Assembly: GCF_010729105.1 (NCBI RefSeq)
Contig: NZ_AP022573.1
Span: 4,774,001 to 4,838,000, forward strand
Length of the DNA: 64,000 nucleotides
Direction of reading: 5' to 3'
DNA from: Mycobacterium saskatchewanense
GTDB lineage: Bacteria; Actinomycetota; Actinomycetes; Mycobacteriales; Mycobacteriaceae
Below the pieces are notes generated by a model. That model did not search any database and was not told the DNA's origin. It saw only the letters and a list, made by a program, of their open reading frames with translations. The translations under genes and the position numbers were made by a program. Of the stretch, positions 17,350 through 26,481 are shown one piece after another. Position 1 is the first letter of the stretch. Each line of letters opens with the position of its first letter.

Positions 17350-17889
17350 GTGGCGGCTCACAACGATCCCATCGGCCCGCGACCACTGCGCGCGGTGCCC
17401 GACGACGGCTACCCGGACTGGGAGGCCGTGTATTCCGACAACGCGTCCTGGGTATACCGCACGCTGTTCGCCCGCGTGGGCAACCGAGCCGACGCCGAGG
17501 ATCTGACCGCCGAGGTCTTCCTGGCGGCGCTGCGACCGTTGCGCCTGACCGCCAGCGTCGGCGAGGTGCGCGCCTACCTGCGCGCGACCGCCCGAACCGT
17601 GCTTGCCGCACACTGGCGTGAGACCCTCGGGCGGGAGATAACCTCGATCGACGACATCGAACAACCACCCGATAGCGAGGAAGCGATCAGCACCGCCCCA
17701 CAGCGTGTCGCCCAGGTGTTGGACGACCTGCCGGACCGCTACCGCCGGATCCTGGATCTGCGCTTCCTGCAGGGAAACTCGATCAAGGAGTCGGCCGCGG
17801 AACTCGGGATCAGCGTCGCCAACGCAAAGGTGCTCCAGCACCGCGCCCTGCGGTTGGCCGCCCAGGTGAACGACGGGGGGCGGCCATGA
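17350..17889 (+). CDS. ECF-like RNA polymerase sigma factor
   Basis: A 179-residue sigma-70 family protein. Region 2 reads WVYRTLFARVGNRADAEDLT and AEVFLAAL (about residues 34-62). Region 4 reads LPDRYRRILDLRFLQGNSIK, then ESAAELGISVANAKVLQHRALRLA (about 124-168). It lacks a C-terminal SnoaL-type extension and cysteines. Start is a GTG preceded by AAGGAGG. Its stop overlaps the Rieske gene start (ATGA), so the two are translationally coupled. This is the usual arrangement of an ECF sigma factor and its anti-sigma factor, but here the partner is a Rieske protein. Not SigL; the closest named homolog is unknown to me. Confidence 0.88.
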   Translation: MAAHNDPIGPRPLRAVPDDGYPDWEAVYSDNASWVYRTLFARVGNRADAEDLTAEVFLAALRPLRLTASVGEVRAYLRATARTVLAAHWRETLGREITSIDDIEQPPDSEEAISTAPQRVAQVLDDLPDRYRRILDLRFLQGNSIKESAAELGISVANAKVLQHRALRLAAQVNDGGRP

Positions 17890-18587
17890 ACGCGCGCGGC
17901 CTGCGGCGCTACGTCGACGATCTGCTGCGGGGCCGGCGGCCCAGGGCGTTCGAGCCCGACGAATTCGAGGCCGCGCAGATCCGCACGGCGATCGAGCTGC
18001 GCACCGCCCGACCCGGACCCGACGCCGAACCCCGCGAAGAGTTCCTCACCGACCTGCACCGCCGCCTTGCCGAGCAGATGAACGGTGCCGCAACGGAACC
18101 GCCACACATGGCGAGCAGCACGCGCCGGCAAGTGATCGTCGGTACGTCGGCCGCCGCGGCCGCGGCCGTCGCCGCCGTGTCCATCGACCGCGCGCTCATC
18201 GGCCACCCGGGCGAGGTCCCGGCGGCCGACGGTGCCACGCTCACGCCGAACGACGGCAGCTGGCAGCGCGTCGCGGCGAGTTCCGAGGTCCCCGACGGGG
18301 GCATGCGCCCCTTCGATCTCGGGTCGGTCAGCGGGTTCGTTCGCAGGGTCGGCGGCAAGGTCGAGGCAGTCTCCGGGGTGTGCACTCACCAGGGGTGTCG
18401 GCTGTGGTTCGACGCGCCCGGGGACAGGCTGCGCTGCCCCTGCCATTCCACCTCGTTCTCGCCCAGCGGCCAGGTGCTCACCCATCAGCTGCCGATCGCC
18501 CCGAAGCCGTTGCCCACGTTGATGGTCCGCGAGGCCGACGGCGCGGTGGAGGTGTTCGCCCCGCCGCGCGGCGACGAGCCCGTGTGA
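17886..18587 (+). CDS. Tat-type membrane-anchored Rieske [2Fe-2S] protein with cytoplasmic N-terminal domain
   Basis: A 233-residue protein. Residues 1-78 are charged and probably cytoplasmic, ending in a helix EEFLTDLHRRLAEQM. Residues 79-100 (STRRQVIVGTSAAAAAAVAAVS) look like an internal Tat signal or anchor with a twin arginine. The C-terminal domain has the complete Rieske ligand set: C166-x-H168-x2-C171 (CTHQGC) and C184-x-C186-H187 (CPCHS), including the two extra cysteines that form the bc1-type disulfide. Thus a redox centre would face the outside. Its ATG overlaps the sigma factor stop. The N-terminal part may act as an anti-sigma domain, an inference from gene order. Alternatively it is an electron-transfer protein only. 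Confidence 0.85.
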   Translation: MNARGLRRYVDDLLRGRRPRAFEPDEFEAAQIRTAIELRTARPGPDAEPREEFLTDLHRRLAEQMNGAATEPPHMASSTRRQVIVGTSAAAAAAVAAVSIDRALIGHPGEVPAADGATLTPNDGSWQRVAASSEVPDGGMRPFDLGSVSGFVRRVGGKVEAVSGVCTHQGCRLWFDAPGDRLRCPCHSTSFSPSGQVLTHQLPIAPKPLPTLMVREADGAVEVFAPPRGDEPV

Positions 18588-18616
18588 CGCTGTAACCCTG
18601 CGCCCTATCTGTGGGC

Positions 18617-19000
18617 ATGAATACCGCCAAGTTTCGAAGACATTCGATCGCGCTATCGGCCGTCGCTGTGGTGGTGGCCGCCTGCACGTCGCCGCCTCCG
18701 GCCGCGCAGCCGTCGGTCACCGTCGGCTCGGGCGCGCCGGCGGCCGTCGCCGGGGACGCGGTGGGCATCGACAACTTCGCGTTCGCGCCGGCGACGCTGA
18801 CCATCCACGCGGGCGGCACCGTCACGTGGACCAACCGTGACGAGGAGCCGCACACGGTCGTCGCCGCCGACGGGTCGTTCCACTCGCCCGGGATGGGCAC
18901 CGGGGCAACGTATTCCCACACCTTTCCCAGCGCCGGAAGCTTCGACTACGTCTGCTCCATCCACCCGATGATGCACGGCACCGTGGTGGTGACGGGATGA
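18617..19000 (+). CDS. Cupredoxin-domain lipoprotein
   Basis: A 127-residue exported protein. The N-terminus has a signal peptide ending in a lipobox (VVVAAC, Cys23), then a Thr/Pro/Ala-rich linker. The rest is a plastocyanin/amicyanin-type fold: IDNFAFAPATLTIHAGGTVT, WTNRDEEPHTVVAA and YVCSIHPMMHGTVVV. Copper ligands predicted are the His of EPHTV and the Cys, His and Met of CSIHPMM. It could carry electrons or store copper at the outer face of the membrane. A GTG 6 bp upstream (18611) is an alternative start. Its stop overlaps the phosphoesterase start by 4 nt (ATGA). Confidence 0.9.
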   Translation: MNTAKFRRHSIALSAVAVVVAACTSPPPAAQPSVTVGSGAPAAVAGDAVGIDNFAFAPATLTIHAGGTVTWTNRDEEPHTVVAADGSFHSPGMGTGATYSHTFPSAGSFDYVCSIHPMMHGTVVVTG

Positions 19001-19923
19001 CGCCCGATCCCCACTCGATGACCCGCCGGCAACTCCTGCGGCACTCGGCATGGTTCGGTGCGGCCGTCGGATTCGCCGTCGTCGGCGGCGAGGTCATCTC
19101 CCACGTCGCCGACGCCTCGGCGGCCCGGCACGCCGGCCGGCCCACGCTGCGGTTCGCTCAGGTGAGCGACAGCCACATCGGCTTCAGCGGCCCCCCGAAC
19201 CCCGACGTCATCGGCACGTTCGGCCACGCGATCGACCAGATCAACAACCTCGGCTACACACCGGATTTCGTCATCCACACCGGCGACCTCACGCACCTGT
19301 CGAGCCCCGAACAGTTCGATCAGGTGAAACAGATGATGACTCGGCTGCAGACGCCGCACATCTTCACGGTGCCGGGCGAGCACGATTCGGTCGATGATGC
19401 GGGGCAGAAGTACCGGGGCTTCTTCGGGGCGGGCAGCCGCGGGGATGGATGGTACAGCTTCGACATCGCCGGCGTCCACGTCATCGCGCTGATCAACACC
19501 CTGAACCTGAAGAAGCTCGGGCACTTGGGCGTCGATCAACTCGAGTTCGTCCAGAAGGACGTGGCGGGGTTGTCGAGCGATACGCCAATCGTCGTGTTCA
19601 GCCACATCCCGTTGTTCGCGATGTACCCGGACTGGGGCTGGGGCACCGATGACGCTGCCCAGGCGCTCGGCTACCTGAGCCGGTTCGCCTCGGTCACCTG
19701 CCTGAACGGGCATGTGCATCAGCTCTTTACGAAGACGGAGGGCAACGTGACCTTCTACAGCGGGACGACGACCGCTTACCCGTTGCCCCACCCGGGTGAC
19801 GGGCCGGCGCCCAAGCCGGTCACGCTGCCGGCCGGCAAACTGCGCGATGCCCTCGGGATTCGCGAGGTCAACTACACCCGAGGGCAGACGGCCCTGGCCT
19901 TGAAAGAGATGGCGCTGCAATGA
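18997..19923 (+). CDS. Tat-exported calcineurin-like metallophosphoesterase
   Basis: A 308-residue protein with an N-terminal Tat-type signal (MTRRQLLRHSAWFGAAVGFA). The metallophosphoesterase signature runs FAQVSDSHIGF (D58, H60), HTGDLTH (D97), VPGEHD (127-130), VVFSHIP and NGHVHQLF. The third block is normally GNH(D/E); here Glu replaces the metal-bridging Asn. Relatives hydrolyse phosphodiesters, including cyclic nucleotides or phospholipid headgroups. Location would be extracytoplasmic, alongside the cupredoxin and Rieske domains encoded upstream. Both ends overlap the neighbouring genes by 4 nt, showing strong coupling. Confidence 0.87.
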   Translation: MTPDPHSMTRRQLLRHSAWFGAAVGFAVVGGEVISHVADASAARHAGRPTLRFAQVSDSHIGFSGPPNPDVIGTFGHAIDQINNLGYTPDFVIHTGDLTHLSSPEQFDQVKQMMTRLQTPHIFTVPGEHDSVDDAGQKYRGFFGAGSRGDGWYSFDIAGVHVIALINTLNLKKLGHLGVDQLEFVQKDVAGLSSDTPIVVFSHIPLFAMYPDWGWGTDDAAQALGYLSRFASVTCLNGHVHQLFTKTEGNVTFYSGTTTAYPLPHPGDGPAPKPVTLPAGKLRDALGIREVNYTRGQTALALKEMALQ

Positions 19924-20306
19924 ACGCCGCGATCCGGGTCGCGCTGGCCGCGTCGCTGGCCGTCAGCGCCTTCGGTCATGCCGTCCTGTACGTGCATGGC
20001 TATCAACACATCCCGACGATCGGGGCGGCGTTCTTGGTGGAGGCCAGCGTGTCGTTTTCGCTGGCCCTGCTCATCGTCGCCCGCGGCCCGGCGTGGCTGC
20101 AGTGGGCCGGTGCGGCCGTGGCGGGTGGGGCGCTGGTCGCGTTCATCCTGTCGAGGACCGTTGGGTTGTTTGGCTTTTCGGAGCGGGGGTGGGAGCCGTC
20201 GCCCTATGCGGCGATCAGCGTGGCGGCCGAGGCGCTGACGGTGCTGCTGTGGGCGACCGCCGTGAGATGGAGCCGACGGGTCTTGACCCGCGCAGCGACT
20301 AGCTGA
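19920..20306 (+). CDS. Small four-helix membrane protein
   Basis: A 128-residue integral membrane protein with four predicted helices: [20 protein letters not shown], the [18 protein letters not shown] stretch, [17 protein letters not shown], and [17 protein letters not shown]. It has no recognised domain. ATG overlaps the phosphoesterase stop (ATGA). It is the last gene of the sigma-Rieske-cupredoxin run and overlaps the convergent PE gene by 8 bp. A membrane partner for the redox proteins is plausible but unproven. Confidence 0.75.
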   Translation: MNAAIRVALAASLAVSAFGHAVLYVHGYQHIPTIGAAFLVEASVSFSLALLIVARGPAWLQWAGAAVAGGALVAFILSRTVGLFGFSERGWEPSPYAAISVAAEALTVLLWATAVRWSRRVLTRAATS

Positions 20307-22233
20307 CGTTGTCGAAGTACATCGCTCCCCCACTGGGGAGATATGAGAAGTAGATCGGCATCTGGGAGAAGATGTAATCTCCGGTGATGAGACGCCCGGA
20401 GGCAGTCTCTGGCGACTCGACGTGGGTCGGGGGATAGGCGGGCAGGTTGGCGGTCGTCTGTACGTACAGCGTCTGGTATCCGGTGCCGTCGAGGGTGGGC
20501 ACTTGGACCTCGATTGTCGCGCCCGGTGGCAAGTCCGACCCGGGCTGGTACCCGGCAAGGGTCGACGGGAGCAGGTTCTGCGGGATGGCCCCGCCCACGC
20601 CCCCGGTGTCGACATTCACTGTCCCGGCAGGCAGGAAGCCGGTGCTGACTCCGTCGTAACTGACGGATACCTGGAGCTGGGAGGTCTCCGGTGCGCCGGA
20701 AACCGCGGCGAAATAGCTGAGAGGGTTGTCGCCGAACTGGACATAGTGAGCGGGTTGATTGATGAGCAAGCCCTGGTTGAGACCCGTGGGCAACTCCTGC
20801 ACGAAACCATGTGACCATCCCGCGCTTGTCGTGTTGGCCCCGACGCCGAGAACGGTTTCCCAGTCGCTCACCGGCATCGGCGTCCCCAAGCCGTTCGTTT
20901 CGTTGGTGATCACGCCGATGGTCATCGGCTTGGTCATGATCCCGTTGCCCAGGTCGAGTGAGGCTGTGTAGGTGTTGTAGTAGTCGATCGTCTGCAACTT
21001 GGGGTCGGAACTCGGGCCGAACTCGTATGTGAGTCCGGTGGCCGTCGGATCACCCAGGGATTGCATGTTGACGGCGAAATTCGGGATCAATGTTGTGGTG
21101 GAGCCCGTGTCGACCAACGCCCAAGTCGGCTGTCCGTCGTTTACGGAGATCTCGATCAGTGGGCGGTTCGGGCCGTCCCCGCTCATCTGCAGCGCGACGC
21201 TGGCCGGCCCGCCGTTGGCTCCGGCCAGCCCGGCGTCACCGAACAACGCGCCGCTCGCGCCGCCGGGTCCGCCGATGCCGGAGACCACCCCGCCGGTTCC
21301 ACCGGCGCCGCCGTTGCCGATCAGGTGCCCGCCGTCGCCGCCGATTCCGCCGTTGGCGAAGGCTCCGCCCGTTCCGCCGGCGCCGCCCGCTCCGAACCAT
21401 TGGGCGCTGCCGCCGGCACCGCCGGCACCATAGGGACCGCCGATACCGCCCGGGCCGCCGTTACCCCAGAGCAGACCCCCACCGCCCCCGGTCCCGCCGC
21501 TCCCACCGGGAATGACGAAGCCGCTGGTGTCGACCGTGAAGGTGCCGCCCTGGCCGCCGAGGCCACCGCTGCCGAAGAACAGCGCGCTGCCGCCGGCGCC
21601 GCCGACGCCGGTCGGTCCGCCGAAACCGCCCGTTCCGCCGTTGCCCCACAGCAGCCCGCCGGTGCCGCCGCGCCCGCCGGCCGCACCGAACCCGCCCATT
21701 CCGCCGTAGCCGCCGGTGCCGATCAACCCGGCCGGGCCACCCACCCCGCCCGCCACCCCGACGGCCGTGCTCGCGCCGCCGTGACCGCCGTCGCCCAGCA
21801 GGATTCCGCCCGCGCCGCCGGCCGATCCGACCCCGGCCGCGTTGGTGGTGCCGTCGATGCCGTTGCCGATCAGCGCACGCCCCAACAGGGTCTCGGTCGG
21901 CGCGTTGATCAGCGCCAGCGCGTCTTGCTCGAGCGTCTGAAGCAGCGTGGCGTTTGCCGCCTCGGCGGTCGCATAGGTTTGCGCACCGGCGTTGAGGGCC
22001 TGCACCAGCTGGGCGTGGAAGGCGGCGGCCTGCGCACCCAGCGCCTGATATGCCGAGCCCTGCTGTGAGAACAGTGCCGCGATCGCCGCCGACACCTCGT
22101 CTTCGGCGGCCGCGGCGATGCCCGTTGTCTGCGCGGCGGCCGCCGCGTGGGCCGAGTTGATCGTCGCGCCGAGGCTCTCCAATTCCGTTGCCGTACCAGT
22201 CACCAGCTCCGGCACCGCGATCACAAACGACAT
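20299..22233 (-). CDS. PE-PGRS protein with C-terminal aspartic protease domain (PecA-like)
   Basis: A 644-residue protein. Residues 1-100 are a PE domain ([20 protein letters not shown] onwards), which normally exports via ESX-5 as a heterodimer. [17 protein letters not shown] linker follows, then a Gly-rich PGRS tract (about 130-345). The C-terminal 300 residues carry two aspartic-protease active-site loops, [13 protein letters not shown] (D375) and [12 protein letters not shown] (D542). This is the architecture of the mycobacterial PecA/PE_PGRS35, PE26 and PE_PGRS16 group, whose members cleave cell-surface lipases or themselves. A similar gene follows upstream on the same strand. Confidence 0.9.
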   Translation of the reverse strand: MSFVIAVPELVTGTATELESLGATINSAHAAAAAQTTGIAAAAEDEVSAAIAALFSQQGSAYQALGAQAAAFHAQLVQALNAGAQTYATAEAANATLLQTLEQDALALINAPTETLLGRALIGNGIDGTTNAAGVGSAGGAGGILLGDGGHGGASTAVGVAGGVGGPAGLIGTGGYGGMGGFGAAGGRGGTGGLLWGNGGTGGFGGPTGVGGAGGSALFFGSGGLGGQGGTFTVDTSGFVIPGGSGGTGGGGGLLWGNGGPGGIGGPYGAGGAGGSAQWFGAGGAGGTGGAFANGGIGGDGGHLIGNGGAGGTGGVVSGIGGPGGASGALFGDAGLAGANGGPASVALQMSGDGPNRPLIEISVNDGQPTWALVDTGSTTTLIPNFAVNMQSLGDPTATGLTYEFGPSSDPKLQTIDYYNTYTASLDLGNGIMTKPMTIGVITNETNGLGTPMPVSDWETVLGVGANTTSAGWSHGFVQELPTGLNQGLLINQPAHYVQFGDNPLSYFAAVSGAPETSQLQVSVSYDGVSTGFLPAGTVNVDTGGVGGAIPQNLLPSTLAGYQPGSDLPPGATIEVQVPTLDGTGYQTLYVQTTANLPAYPPTHVESPETASGRLITGDYIFSQMPIYFSYLPSGGAMYFDNVS

Positions 22234-22349
22234 CGACCCTCCAGCAAAGTCTTTGCATCGTTCGGCCGCGACCGACCGGCGACAAGCGGGATATTAGTCA
22301 GTGAGAGTCCGGAAATTGTGGATTTTCAATACGTTTCGAACACGGCGGA

Positions 22350-23789
22350 TCAGACGTCGAAGACCGTCGTCCCCGTGCCACCGTACGAGAGGTAAATCGG
22401 GTGCTGGAGGAACGGGGCGATACCGGTGTTGAAGTTCCCGCCCAGCAGGCTCGACACGACGGGCGTCTGATTCGGGCCGGCCGTGGTGGTGTACAGCAGC
22501 GTGTGCCCGTCCGGCGTGTAGACGGAAATGGTGGTTCCGGCGGGCAGATAATTGCCGGAGTTGGGTGCGCCGACATTGTCAGGAACCGAGCCACCGAGAC
22601 CGCCCGAATCGATGTACGCGCCACCGGTCTGGTGCAGGGCGCCGTTATTGAAGCTGACGTCCAGGGTGGTGGCCGGGGCCCCGCTCACGGAGGCGTAGCC
22701 GGTGAGCGGATTGGGGCCGAACTGCAGCACGCGGTCCGGCTCGTCGATGAGCACACCCTGGCCGAAAGCGCCCGGCAACGCCGTCAGGGGGCTGGTGCCC
22801 AACGGGCCGCCGCCCGGATTCACGCCGACACCCAATACGGCGGGGACGTTCTGCACCGGATAGGTGAAGATGTAATTTCGGACGGCCGAGGTGGCGACGG
22901 CAATGGTGGTCGGCTGGGTGACCATTCCGTTGCCGAAATTCACCGTGGTCGAATAGGTGTTGTAGTTCACCGTCAATGTATTCAACGGCTCCCCGTACGT
23001 CACGCTGCCGGTCCCGGTGACGGGGCCGAGGTTGGCGAGGTTGACGTCCTGCGGCGGAAGGATGAGACCGCGGGATCCGGTATCGACGATGACGGACGAA
23101 CTGGGACCGCCGCCCACGGACAGGTTCACGAGCAGATTGCTGCCGTCGTAGGACAGCGGGACGGTGGCCAGACCGGGGGAGCCGGTGGCCCCGGGGGCGC
23201 CCAGCAGACCACCGGGACCGCCGGCACCGCCCAGCGCGGCCGGGCCGCCCGTCCCGCCGTTTCCGCCATTGCCCAACAGCAGCCCGGCGGCGCCGCCCGC
23301 GCCACCGGGCGCCCCGGCCGCGGTGCTGTTCCCGCCGTTCCCGCCGTTGCCGATCAACAGCCCGCCGGCGCCGCCGGGCGTCCCCGCCCCCTGCGCGTTG
23401 GTGAAGCCGTTGGTGCCGTCGCCGATCAGCGGGCGTCCCAGCAGCGTGTTGGTGGGCGCGTTGATCAGCCCGAAGATGTCCTGCTGGATGGTCTGCAGGG
23501 GGTCGACGCTCGCCGCCTCCGTGGCCGCGTACATGCCCGCGCCGGAATTGATCGCCTGGACGAATTGCGAGTGAAAGGCCGCGGCCTGAGCAGTCAGGGC
23601 CTGATATGCCGACCCGTACTCCGCGAACACTTTCGAGATGGCCGCCGACACCTCGTCGGCGCCCGCGGTGAGTAATTGCGTCGTGGCCCCTGCGGCCGCC
23701 GCGTGTGCCGCGTCAATTGCGGAGCCAATGCCCGCAAAATTCGTAGCCGCATCGGTCACCATTTCTGGGACTGTGATCACAAACGACAT
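22350..23789 (-). CDS. PE protein with short PGRS tract and aspartic protease domain
   Basis: A 479-residue paralog of the neighbouring PE protease. The PE domain covers residues 1-100 and the shared linker [20 protein letters not shown] follows. The Gly-rich part is much shorter (about 135-205). The protease domain has [14 protein letters not shown] (D236) and [13 protein letters not shown] (D394); the second loop is DSG rather than DTG, as in many retropepsin-like folds. The 116-bp gap to the downstream gene is A/T-richer and may hold a separate promoter. Probably a surface-exposed protease exported by ESX-5 (family knowledge). Confidence 0.9.
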   Translation of the reverse strand: MSFVITVPEMVTDAATNFAGIGSAIDAAHAAAAGATTQLLTAGADEVSAAISKVFAEYGSAYQALTAQAAAFHSQFVQAINSGAGMYAATEAASVDPLQTIQQDIFGLINAPTNTLLGRPLIGDGTNGFTNAQGAGTPGGAGGLLIGNGGNGGNSTAAGAPGGAGGAAGLLLGNGGNGGTGGPAALGGAGGPGGLLGAPGATGSPGLATVPLSYDGSNLLVNLSVGGGPSSSVIVDTGSRGLILPPQDVNLANLGPVTGTGSVTYGEPLNTLTVNYNTYSTTVNFGNGMVTQPTTIAVATSAVRNYIFTYPVQNVPAVLGVGVNPGGGPLGTSPLTALPGAFGQGVLIDEPDRVLQFGPNPLTGYASVSGAPATTLDVSFNNGALHQTGGAYIDSGGLGGSVPDNVGAPNSGNYLPAGTTISVYTPDGHTLLYTTTAGPNQTPVVSSLLGGNFNTGIAPFLQHPIYLSYGGTGTTVFDV

Positions 23790-23914
23790 GCGAGACCTCC
23801 CGACACCCCGCGCAAAAGAGCGCTCGCCCCGATCGGCGACAATCGGAATGGTAGGGGGAAATCAGCGGGAAATTCGCCGTTTTCGTTTGTGAATGTTTTT
23901 GTGCGGCAGCGCGG

Positions 23915-24523
23915 TTACGAGTCGCGCATTCCGCCGATGAACGTCTGCGTTTCTTCCCAGGTCGGCAGCAGGCCGGAGGCGCGCGCTTCGGCGAAACTCG
24001 GGGCCGCGGCATCCCGGTCGGACAGGCTGGGCGCGGCGCCGTCCACCAGCGGCCAGTCGACCGCCAGTTCCGGATCCGTCGCGCAGATGGTGTGCTCGCG
24101 TTGCGGGCTGTACTCCGCCGAGCACAGGTACATCACCGTCGAATTGTCTTGCAACGCAAGGAATCCGTGCGCCAGTCCCTCGGAGATGTAGATGGTGCGG
24201 TGGTCGCGGTCGTCGAGCAGGACCGAGTCCCACCGGCCGAAGGTGGGCGACCCCACCCTGATGTCGACGACGACGTCGAACACCGAGCCGGACACGCAGG
24301 TGACGTACTTGGCCTGGCTCGGCGGCAACTGGGCGAAGTGCAGGCCGCGCAACACCCCGGCCGAGGAGACCGAGCAGTTGGCTTGGCGGACGTCGAGGCG
24401 ATGACCGGCGAAGGCGCTGAACCCGCGATCGGTGAGCCATTCGAAGAACAGGCCGCGGGAATCACCATGGATGGCGGGCGTGATCTCCCATGCGCCGGGG
24501 ATGCTGAGCTCGCGGGCCTTCAC
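23915..24523 (-). CDS. rmlC: dTDP-4-dehydrorhamnose 3,5-epimerase
   Basis: A 202-residue cupin-fold epimerase, third step of dTDP-L-rhamnose synthesis. Signatures: DSRGLFFEWL, GVLRGLHFAQLPPSQAKYV with the catalytic His, VDIRVGSPTFGRW, and GLAHGFLALQDNSTVMYLCS. L-rhamnose links peptidoglycan to arabinogalactan in mycobacteria, so the pathway is essential there. The GTG at 24523 lies 1 nt after the rmlB stop and fits the family start. Pair and order match M. tuberculosis Rv3464-Rv3465. Confidence 0.96.
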   Translation of the reverse strand: MKARELSIPGAWEITPAIHGDSRGLFFEWLTDRGFSAFAGHRLDVRQANCSVSSAGVLRGLHFAQLPPSQAKYVTCVSGSVFDVVVDIRVGSPTFGRWDSVLLDDRDHRTIYISEGLAHGFLALQDNSTVMYLCSAEYSPQREHTICATDPELAVDWPLVDGAAPSLSDRDAAAPSFAEARASGLLPTWEETQTFIGGMRDS

Positions 24524-24524
24524 G

Positions 24525-25562
<1,038 letters not shown>

Positions 25563-25607
25563 TTAACCCCAATGGCCCGGCCAATTCACCAGAGCACTCA
25601 CACCCGG

Positions 25608-26453
25608 TCATCGAAGGCCGAGTGGCCCCGCGAGCTCGGCCAGCGCGGACACGAGGTCTTCGTCCTTGGTGAGGACTTGCACCGGCACGTGGTCGGCGCC
25701 GGCGGAGAGGTGTTCGGTCAGCCGCGCCGCGATCTGGTCCGGCGTGCCGTAGGCGACGACGGAGTCGACCAGGCGATCGCTGCCGGGCCGGGTGACCTCG
25801 TCCTCGGAGAAACCGAGCCGCTTCCAGTTGTTGCGGTAGTTGGCCAGGTTGAAGTAGATGTCGAGCGCCTTGCGTCCGACCGCCCGGGCCTTCCCGGGGT
25901 CGGTGGTCAGCACCACCTTGTGCTCGGGCGCCAGGAACGCCGACGGGCCGATCAGCTCGCGCGCCTGCGCCGTGTGTTCCGGCGTGGTCAGGTACGGGTG
26001 TGCCCCGGCGCTGCGCCGCGCGGACAGCTTCAGCACCCGGGGACCCAGGGCGGCCACCACGCGGCGGTTCGCCGGCACCCCGTACTCGTCGAGTTTGTCC
26101 AGGTAGTCGACCAGCGCGTCATAGGGCTTGCGGTATTCGCTGTGCGCCTCGGGGTGGCCGACACCGATGCCGAGCAGGAAACGGCCCGGGTAGGCCTTGT
26201 CGATACGGTGGAAGGACTCGGCGACGGGCTGGGCTGGGGCGGTCCAGATGTTGACGATGCCGGTGGCCACCTGCAGCGTTGTCGTCGCCTCCAGGATGGG
26301 CTCCACCCAGGCCAGCTCCGCGGGCGGCGAACCGCCCACCCACACTGCCCCGTAGCCCAGGGATTCGATCTCCTTGGCCTGCTGGGGGGTGACGCCGCGT
26401 CCGAACGATCCGAACCGGCCGAGATCGGGCTTGCTCGCAACTCCATCGGTCAT
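25608..26453 (-). CDS. LLM-class F420-dependent oxidoreductase
   Basis: A 281-residue luciferase-like monooxygenase-fold protein of the TIGR03620 type common in mycobacteria, corresponding in position to Rv3463. Features: LGRFGSFGRGVTPQQAKEIE, GYGAVWVGGSPPAELAWVEP, TGIVNIWTAP and PGRFLLGIGVGHPE. These proteins typically use the deazaflavin F420; substrate unknown. The ATG at 26453 follows a GGAGA-type site; the frame is open upstream but lacks similarity. It lies between the kinase gene (27 bp upstream) and rmlB. Confidence 0.87.
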   Translation of the reverse strand: MTDGVASKPDLGRFGSFGRGVTPQQAKEIESLGYGAVWVGGSPPAELAWVEPILEATTTLQVATGIVNIWTAPAQPVAESFHRIDKAYPGRFLLGIGVGHPEAHSEYRKPYDALVDYLDKLDEYGVPANRRVVAALGPRVLKLSARRSAGAHPYLTTPEHTAQARELIGPSAFLAPEHKVVLTTDPGKARAVGRKALDIYFNLANYRNNWKRLGFSEDEVTRPGSDRLVDSVVAYGTPDQIAARLTEHLSAGADHVPVQVLTKDEDLVSALAELAGPLGLR

Positions 26454-26481
26454 GGTGTCTCCAACCGGGCCCGCGGCGGCC

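Noticed and set aside
20950..21900. Regular short repeats considered as CRISPR or VNTR
   Set aside because: They are degenerate Gly-Gly-X codon repeats inside a PE-PGRS gene, without constant repeat/spacer lengths.
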